10,909 nucleotides of DNA from MAG-120531 sp029242825 (GTDB lineage: Bacteria; Bacteroidota; Bacteroidia; Flavobacteriales; Flavobacteriaceae), in contig JAQWTF010000070.1 in NCBI GenBank assembly GCA_029242825.1, positions 1-10,909 of the forward strand, in the 5' to 3' direction. A program made the position numbers and the translations under genes. Within the stretch, counting starts at the first letter, position 1, and every line of letters starts with the position of its first letter. Shown here piece by piece: positions 6,389 to 10,909 of the stretch. Under the pieces are notes generated by a model. The model saw nothing but the letters and a program-made list of their open reading frames with translations. It made no database searches and was not told the DNA's origin.

Positions 6389-6407
6389 CAATAAATATGA
6401 GATTGTA

Positions 6408-6686
6408 TTAGTCTGCTAGGACTATAATCTTGTTGTTTTTGACCTCCAGAGTTCCGCTATTAATAGCTAGGGTATACACCCCTTTCTCTAGGGCAGAAAA
6501 CTTGGCTGCATGGGCTTCAATTAAATCTGAAACACCTTGTATTTTAAGTACACCCGCCTGTAATGAAGCTACTAAAGGAGCGTGGGCACTTAATACCTGA
6601 AAAGAACCATCTAAACCAGGGGCACTTACCGCTGTAATTTCTCCCGCATACAATGTGGCTTCCGGAGATACAATTTCTAAATACAT
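6408..6686 (-). CDS. atpC: ATP synthase F1 subunit epsilon (short form)
   Basis: Central-stalk subunit of F1. The 92 residues correspond only to the N-terminal beta-sandwich domain: MYLEIVSPEATLYAG at the start and APGLDGSFQVLSAHAPL at 22-38, the family signature. The C-terminal two-helix domain, which in E. coli (about 139 residues) can block ATP hydrolysis, is absent. The gene ends cleanly at a TAA followed by a terminator, so this is a natural short form, as seen in many Bacteroidota, not a truncation. It lies 26 bases after atpD, with no Shine-Dalgarno sequence. Confidence 0.95.
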   Translation of the reverse strand: MYLEIVSPEATLYAGEITAVSAPGLDGSFQVLSAHAPLVASLQAGVLKIQGVSDLIEAHAAKFSALEKGVYTLAINSGTLEVKNNKIIVLAD

Positions 6687-6712
6687 AGTAGTTGTTTAAA
6701 TTAAAAGCAATA

Positions 6713-8221
6713 TTAAGCTTCTGCTAACATTTTTTCTCCAGCTTCAATAGCCTCTTCAATAGTCCCTTTTAAATTAAAAGAAGATTCTGGTAAGTGATCT
6801 AATTCACCGTCCATAATCATATTAAATCCTTTAATGGTTTCCTTAATGTCTACCAATACTCCTGGGATTCCTGTAAACTGTTCTGCTACGTGGAATGGCT
6901 GAGACAAGAAACGTTGCACTCTTCTCGCTCTACCTACGGCTAATTTATCTTCTTCAGACAATTCTTCCATCCCTAAGATGGCAATAATATCTTGTAATTC
7001 TTTATAGCGTTGTAACAACTCTTTTACTCTTTGAGCACAAGCGTAATGATCTTTACCTAAGATTTCAGGGGTCAAAATTCTAGAAGTAGAATCCAATGGA
7101 TCTACTGCTGGATAAATACCTAATTCTGCAATCTTACGAGACAATACTGTAGTTGCATCTAAGTGAGCAAAGGTTGTTGCTGGTGCTGGATCCGTTAAAT
7201 CATCTGCAGGTACATAAACGGCTTGTACAGAAGTAATAGAACCTCTTTTAGTAGAAGTAATACGCTCTTGCATAGCACCCATTTCTGTAGCTAGTGTTGG
7301 CTGATACCCAACTGCAGACGGCATACGACCCAATAAGGCAGACACCTCAGATCCTGCTTGAGTGAAACGGAAAATGTTGTCTACGAAAAATAATACATCT
7401 TTCCCTTGACCTTCTCCTGATCCATCTCGGAAGTATTCCGCAATAGTCAAACCAGATAAGGCCACACGAGCACGCGCTCCAGGAGGCTCATTCATTTGTC
7501 CAAAAACAAAAGTAGCTTTGGACTCTTTCATAGCAGACTTATCTACCTTTGTTAGGTCCCAACCGCCTTCTTCCATAGAGTGTAAGAAGTCATCTCCGTA
7601 CTTGATAATTCCAGATTCTAACATCTCTCTTAACAAATCGTTTCCTTCTCTTGTACGTTCTCCTACGCCTGCAAACACAGATAAACCACCGTGTCCTTTG
7701 GCAATATTATTAATTAACTCTTGGATCAATACCGTTTTACCTACACCGGCTCCACCGAATAATCCAATTTTACCCCCTTTTGCATAAGGCTCAATGAGGT
7801 CAATTACTTTTATTCCTGTAAACAATACTTCAGTAGCAGTAGATAAGTCCTCAAATTTAGGAGCTTGTCTGTGTATAGGTAAACCGTCTTTTCCAGCTTT
7901 AGGTAAATTACCCAGTCCGTCAATAGCGTCTCCAATCACATTAAAAAGACGTCCATAGACATCTTCACCAACTGGCATTTGAATAGCGCTACCTGTAGCT
8001 GAAACCTCAGTCCCTCTACTTAAACCATCCGTAGAATCCATAGAGATCGTGCGAACTGTATTCTCTCCCACATGAGATTGAACTTCTAATACTAAAATAG
8101 TGCCGTCTGCCTTTTTAATTTCTAAGGAGTCGTAAATTTTAGGAAGTGCAGTTCCTGCGTTAAATTCTACATCTACTACAGGGCCAATAATTTGTGAAAC
8201 TTTAGCGTTACCTTGAGCCAT
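6713..8221 (-). CDS. atpD: ATP synthase F1 subunit beta
   Basis: Catalytic subunit of the F1 hexamer, making ATP from ADP and phosphate at the inner membrane. The 502-residue product has the beta-barrel N-domain (1-80), Walker A GGAGVGKT (156-163), catalytic Glu188 in GERTREG, the Walker B strand DVLFFVDN (275-282), and EELSEED (419-425), the variant of the DELSEED rotor contact. Two insertions relative to E. coli AtpD are visible: about 20-25 residues around 206-232 (YGDDFLHSMEEGGWDLTK) and a few glycines near 267-273. Both look like lineage features. It is followed by atpC. The genes for a, c, b, delta, alpha and gamma subunits are not adjacent: an SGNH lipoprotein lies upstream. The atp genes are therefore split into at least two loci. 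Confidence 0.98.
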   Translation of the reverse strand: MAQGNAKVSQIIGPVVDVEFNAGTALPKIYDSLEIKKADGTILVLEVQSHVGENTVRTISMDSTDGLSRGTEVSATGSAIQMPVGEDVYGRLFNVIGDAIDGLGNLPKAGKDGLPIHRQAPKFEDLSTATEVLFTGIKVIDLIEPYAKGGKIGLFGGAGVGKTVLIQELINNIAKGHGGLSVFAGVGERTREGNDLLREMLESGIIKYGDDFLHSMEEGGWDLTKVDKSAMKESKATFVFGQMNEPPGARARVALSGLTIAEYFRDGSGEGQGKDVLFFVDNIFRFTQAGSEVSALLGRMPSAVGYQPTLATEMGAMQERITSTKRGSITSVQAVYVPADDLTDPAPATTFAHLDATTVLSRKIAELGIYPAVDPLDSTSRILTPEILGKDHYACAQRVKELLQRYKELQDIIAILGMEELSEEDKLAVGRARRVQRFLSQPFHVAEQFTGIPGVLVDIKETIKGFNMIMDGELDHLPESSFNLKGTIEEAIEAGEKMLAEA

Positions 8222-8257
8222 TGTTTTATTGTTTATAAAGATTTACATACTTTGTTT

Positions 8258-8286
8258 AAAATCAGCACACTATTTGTGCAGATTTT
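8258..8286 (-). promoter_or_regulatory. Leader hairpin at the predicted 5' end of atpDC mRNA
   Basis: An imperfect inverted repeat: six pairs (8258-8263 with 8281-8286), one A-A mismatch, five pairs (8265-8269 with 8275-8279) and a five-base loop. It sits where transcription from the -7 element at 8293-8300 should start, so the mRNA would begin in or directly before the stem. Only four T follow on the minus strand, so a terminator is unlikely. A 5'-terminal stem that shields the mRNA from decay is a plausible role, by inference. Confidence 0.5.
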
Positions 8287-8292
8287 AGGGTG

Positions 8293-8300
8293 CAAATATA
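8293..8300 (-). promoter_or_regulatory. Probable -7 element of the atpDC promoter
   Basis: On the minus strand the bases read TATATTTG, an exact match to the bacteroidete -7 consensus and identical to the HU element. Predicted start is near 8286, giving a leader of about 65 bases before the atpD ATG. The nearest upstream TTTG (8327-8330) is 26 bases away, longer than usual, so the -33 box is uncertain. Confidence 0.55.
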
Positions 8301-8351
8301 AGTCTTTCTATGGGAATTAAAAACGGCAAATACGACTTTTTATTAAAAGCA

Positions 8352-8391
8352 AAATCCCGCTATTTTTCGGTTCGAGAAAATAGCGGGATTT
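8352..8391 (-). terminator. Rho-independent terminator of the receptor / SGNH lipoprotein operon
   Basis: A perfect 15-bp stem (8352-8366 with 8377-8391; core TCCCGC/GCGGGA) has a loop of about ten bases. Read on the minus strand it begins 21 bases after the SGNH stop and is followed by T-rich sequence (TTTTGCTTTT). It isolates the upstream operon from atpDC. Confidence 0.88.
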
Positions 8392-8412
8392 ATATTTTAA
8401 ATAAAACTCTTT

Positions 8413-9948
8413 TTACTGCATTGCTGGGCTAAAATTCGTTGGATAATCTCCAATATCCAATAAATTTCCTGAAGCCTCAAAGTTAGAGCTAAATGTAGCG
8501 TCTAAAGTCTTCATCATTAAGTTACTCAACAGTGCATAGCCCCTTGGATTTGGGTGAACCCCATCTAAAGAAAATACACCACCAGTTACAAGACTAGAGG
8601 TTACCGTAAATTTTCCATCTGTAATCCCTCCAGAGGCCAGTTGTTGCATATAAGCATTGGCGTCAAAATGAGCTAAACCAGCAGCTGTAGCTGATGCCTT
8701 TATAATATTGTTGTAACCGTCAATAGCGGTTTTAATTTCCGCTTGCTCTTGAGGTGTTAAGACCCATTTGTCTGCTAAAGGAACCGCCACACCATTTACA
8801 GTGAGTGGGTTTCCTGGTACTGCTAATGTACCTATGAAAGCAGAGGCAGGTAGTACTAGTAAATCTTCTGCAGTAGCCTGTCTGTATTTAGGTAAGGCTG
8901 CAAAAGCTGGATTAATAGCTCCTAAGTCGGTTAATGACTCATCTACAATTACCACTGCATTTCCAGCTCCTGCTGAAAAAGAAATGGTTCTTTTAGCTAC
9001 TTCATCGGCACTTAAAAGACCTGTTCCTTGTAAGGCCTGATAAGCTGCTTGCAAACCACCGTTATAGGCGGCGTAAGCAGCATTAACCGCGCCTGCAGTA
9101 GCTGCGTCTAGTGGTACTGGATTATGAGGGACAGTAGTAAAATGAGGAATACTGGTCACATAAGGAATGTTAGCCACAACACCTTTAGCGCCACCAGCGG
9201 TTAAAGTAGCTATTAATGCACCATAGGTGCCGTCAAAACCAACTCCAGGTGCACCAGATATTGGCGTTAAAGGATTGGTTTCGTCTCCACCTGTTGTGGC
9301 GTAACCCAAAGCATCATTGTTTCCAATCCAAAGAGAAAAGAAAGTGGGTGCCTGTGCCATGGCATCTGCTAAAACAGATGCATTAGGCGTAGAAGCCATT
9401 CTCACAAAATACGGATTGGCTAAACCTAAAGCCACATTGGAAATATTACCGTATCCAGGGGCCAATAAGTGGTAACTCTTAGCACCTGGAACCCCCATAT
9501 TGTTAAAAGGTCCAGTAGGATTATTTGTAGCAATATCAGTGGTAGGTGTCGCTGCAGGATTGGCTGTTAACAGAGAGGCTGGACCCGCTCCATTAAAAAA
9601 CAATCTTGGACCTGCAATCACATTTCCAGCCAATAAAAGCCCTCCATTATTGTCGTTCATCATGGGTTGAGAAAAAGAACCTCCACCAGCTTTTGAGAAT
9701 TTTTGGGCCAATAAATTTGGCATAGATAATTGTTGAGACGCCTTAAAAAGCGCGCCGTCTGTATAACCTGCAGTCAGTGAATTCCCAAGAGAAACATAGT
9801 TGCTTAAATCCAAACTTCCTGCACTTAAAGCAGGTAGTGGTGCAGCTGGTGCTGGTCCCTCAATAGCATCTTGCTCACAAGAAACCAATATAGCCACCCC
9901 TAATACGTAAGGAATATATTTCTTTATATGTATAGATATCTTTTGCAT
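8413..9948 (-). CDS. SGNH/GDSL-hydrolase family lipoprotein
   Basis: A 511-residue lipoprotein with a serine-esterase fold. The signal peptide is lipoprotein-type: basic start, hydrophobic YVLGVAILVSC, lipid-anchored Cys24. A short Pro/Ala-rich linker (31-42) leads into the SGNH domain. Block I is GNSLTAGY (55-62) with nucleophile Ser57; the usual Asp of GDS is Asn56. Block II Gly is probably in MGVPGAKSYH (151-160), block III is WIGNND (207-212), and block V is DGVHPNPRGY (462-471) with Asp462 and His465. The set S-G-N-H is thus complete, so activity is expected. At over 500 residues it is longer than simple lipases (about 200), with large Ala/Gly-rich insertions between blocks. It starts 6 bases after the stop of an upstream TonB-dependent receptor, so the two are co-transcribed. 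Placement on the cell surface and an ester-containing substrate are inferred. Confidence 0.88.
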   Translation of the reverse strand: MQKISIHIKKYIPYVLGVAILVSCEQDAIEGPAPAAPLPALSAGSLDLSNYVSLGNSLTAGYTDGALFKASQQLSMPNLLAQKFSKAGGGSFSQPMMNDNNGGLLLAGNVIAGPRLFFNGAGPASLLTANPAATPTTDIATNNPTGPFNNMGVPGAKSYHLLAPGYGNISNVALGLANPYFVRMASTPNASVLADAMAQAPTFFSLWIGNNDALGYATTGGDETNPLTPISGAPGVGFDGTYGALIATLTAGGAKGVVANIPYVTSIPHFTTVPHNPVPLDAATAGAVNAAYAAYNGGLQAAYQALQGTGLLSADEVAKRTISFSAGAGNAVVIVDESLTDLGAINPAFAALPKYRQATAEDLLVLPASAFIGTLAVPGNPLTVNGVAVPLADKWVLTPQEQAEIKTAIDGYNNIIKASATAAGLAHFDANAYMQQLASGGITDGKFTVTSSLVTGGVFSLDGVHPNPRGYALLSNLMMKTLDATFSSNFEASGNLLDIGDYPTNFSPAMQ

Positions 9949-9954
9949 GATTGA

Positions 9955-10909
9955 TTAATTGTTAATGGTTAATGAAAGATAGTACTGAGAACCAATAAGT
10001 CCTGTTCCAAAGGCAGTGAAGTAATCATAGCCGCCTAAATTAGCTGCACCTAGTTTTAAAGTAGACTTTAAACTTGGTATGGTATAGTTTATTTGAGCAT
10101 CTACTGTAGAAAAAGAAGGTACTTCTCCGTCTCCAAAGGTCGCTTCCCAGAAATAATCATCGCTCCATCTCCAAGCCACATTAAATCCGAAATTATCTAC
10201 CAATTCCGTAGATCCAAAACTCGCTTTCACTTTGTGTTCTGGGGTGTTAAAATTGGTTCTAAAATCTGGATAAAGCGTTCTGTCAAAGTCTTGTTTGGTA
10301 TAGGTGTAGTTTGCTGTAAAGTCGAACTTTTTAAGCACTTTAGCCGTTAACATCGCGGAACCACCGTAAGAATTCACATCTACAGGAGAATTGGTGTAAG
10401 CTTGGTACACTTGGTAGTCTCCAGCAGCAATAGCGGCTACAGACAAACTGTTGTCTCCAACAGTTCCATAGAATGGGGCTATCACATTTTCGCCTGAGAT
10501 AAAGTCGCTATATTGGTTGTAATATGCACTCATGTCTAATGTAACGCTTCCTATTTTACCTCTATAACCAACCTCCATTGAAGTCACCTGCTCTGGTTTC
10601 ACTAGATCAGGATTAGACACTTGTAAAACTCCAGGGTTTCCAGTAGCAGCTAAGGCCGCTACAGAGCTGGCTGTATATGAATTTTCATAAGCCGCTCTAG
10701 CTGTTTGGTTTATAGTAGCTGGCTGGCCATATAAACTCTGAGCAGTACCACTCACAGCAAAATCTCTAGAGTAACGGTCTAAGTTGTCTGCTGCAGAACC
10801 CACCAAAATAGCCCTACCCGCGTCTAGACCTATAAATAAATCTTGGGTGGTTGGGTTTCTAAAACCTGTTTGTAAAGAAAAACGCAGGTTGTGGTTTCTA
10901 TTTAAGAAA
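9955..10909 (-). CDS. TonB-dependent receptor, C-terminal part (5' end outside window)
   Basis: 317 residues of the barrel of an outer-membrane receptor. The frame is open to the right edge; a TTG at 10804-10806 is an internal Leu codon, not the start. The edge region reads NLRFSLQTGFRNPTTQDL, the R-x-S-x-Q-x-GFRxP barrel signature of bacteroidete receptors, and the body shows alternating strands such as DLVKPEQVTSMEVGYRGK and TLDMSAYYNQYSDFI. The end is YYLSLTINN, finishing in Asn rather than the common Phe or Tyr. Plug and any N-terminal extension are not visible, so its subclass cannot be set. It is directly upstream of the SGNH lipoprotein (6-base gap), which stands where a SusD-like lipoprotein would be in a glycan-uptake pair. 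I recall receptor/SGNH pairs as recurrent in flavobacteria; the substrate is unknown. Confidence 0.88.
   Translation of the reverse strand, partial: FLNRNHNLRFSLQTGFRNPTTQDLFIGLDAGRAILVGSAADNLDRYSRDFAVSGTAQSLYGQPATINQTARAAYENSYTASSVAALAATGNPGVLQVSNPDLVKPEQVTSMEVGYRGKIGSVTLDMSAYYNQYSDFISGENVIAPFYGTVGDNSLSVAAIAAGDYQVYQAYTNSPVDVNSYGGSAMLTAKVLKKFDFTANYTYTKQDFDRTLYPDFRTNFNTPEHKVKASFGSTELVDNFGFNVAWRWSDDYFWEATFGDGEVPSFSTVDAQINYTIPSLKSTLKLGAANLGGYDYFTAFGTGLIGSQYYLSLTINN

Noticed and set aside
6342..6407. Cobalamin riboswitch upstream of the BtuB-like receptor
   Set aside because: The 66-base gap is too short and is filled by a simple terminator hairpin; no B12-box-like sequence is seen.
8258..8286. 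Attenuator (early terminator) in the atpD leader
   Set aside because: Only four T follow the stem on the minus strand, and the stem has a mismatch, so efficient termination is unlikely.
9955..10806. Treating the right-hand receptor as a complete small gene starting at 10806
   Set aside because: The TTG there is an internal Leu codon; the frame continues to the window edge with receptor barrel motifs.

Overview
The window looks like a chromosomal segment of a marine-type flavobacterium (Bacteroidota, Flavobacteriaceae or close relatives). Four things support this: AT-rich DNA; near-absence of Shine-Dalgarno sequences; promoter elements of the bacteroidete type (TAnnTTTG); and the gene set itself, namely a flavobacterial HU, a zinc-link-less RNase G, a short F1 epsilon subunit, an F1 beta subunit with extra loops, and TonB-dependent receptors with a surface-type SGNH lipoprotein. 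No mobile element, CRISPR array, tRNA or rRNA was seen. Most of the window is conserved core genome rather than an island.

Layout. Plus strand, 119-2775: HU-family DNA-binding protein; a 29-residue, extremely basic ribosomal-type mini-protein, probably of the AURKAIP1/COX24 (bS22/mS38) family; a strong terminator; a leader with two inverted repeats; RNase G (rng); another strong terminator; and recX. Plus strand, 2960-4465: a GT-C (family 39/ArnT-like) membrane glycosyltransferase standing alone. Minus strand, 4518-10909 (read right to left): the 3' part of a TonB-dependent receptor, cut by the window edge; an SGNH/GDSL-hydrolase lipoprotein 6 bp downstream of it; a terminator; then atpD-atpC with their own promoter and a hairpin at the predicted mRNA 5' end; a terminator; and a BtuB-like TonB-dependent receptor.

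How the parts fit. The left block handles nucleic acids and ribosomes: nucleoid protein, ribosome-associated peptide, RNA processing/decay, and modulation of recombination. The atpDC pair encodes two subunits of the F1 catalytic head of ATP synthase, detached from the remaining atp genes. The two receptor genes and the SGNH lipoprotein belong to the outer membrane; the right-hand receptor and lipoprotein form an apparent two-gene operon that may bind or hydrolyse an ester-containing substrate at the cell surface and import a product.

The most interesting signal is at the 29-residue gene. It has the only convincing Shine-Dalgarno sequence among the eight gene starts visible here, in a lineage where the ribosomal anti-SD is normally masked, and its stop codon lies inside the terminator stem. 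This suggests a ribosome-sensing control like that proposed for flavobacterial bS21. Other points of interest are HU without the intercalating proline, RNase G without its zinc-link cysteines, the rng leader inverted repeats, and the atpDC 5'-terminal hairpin.
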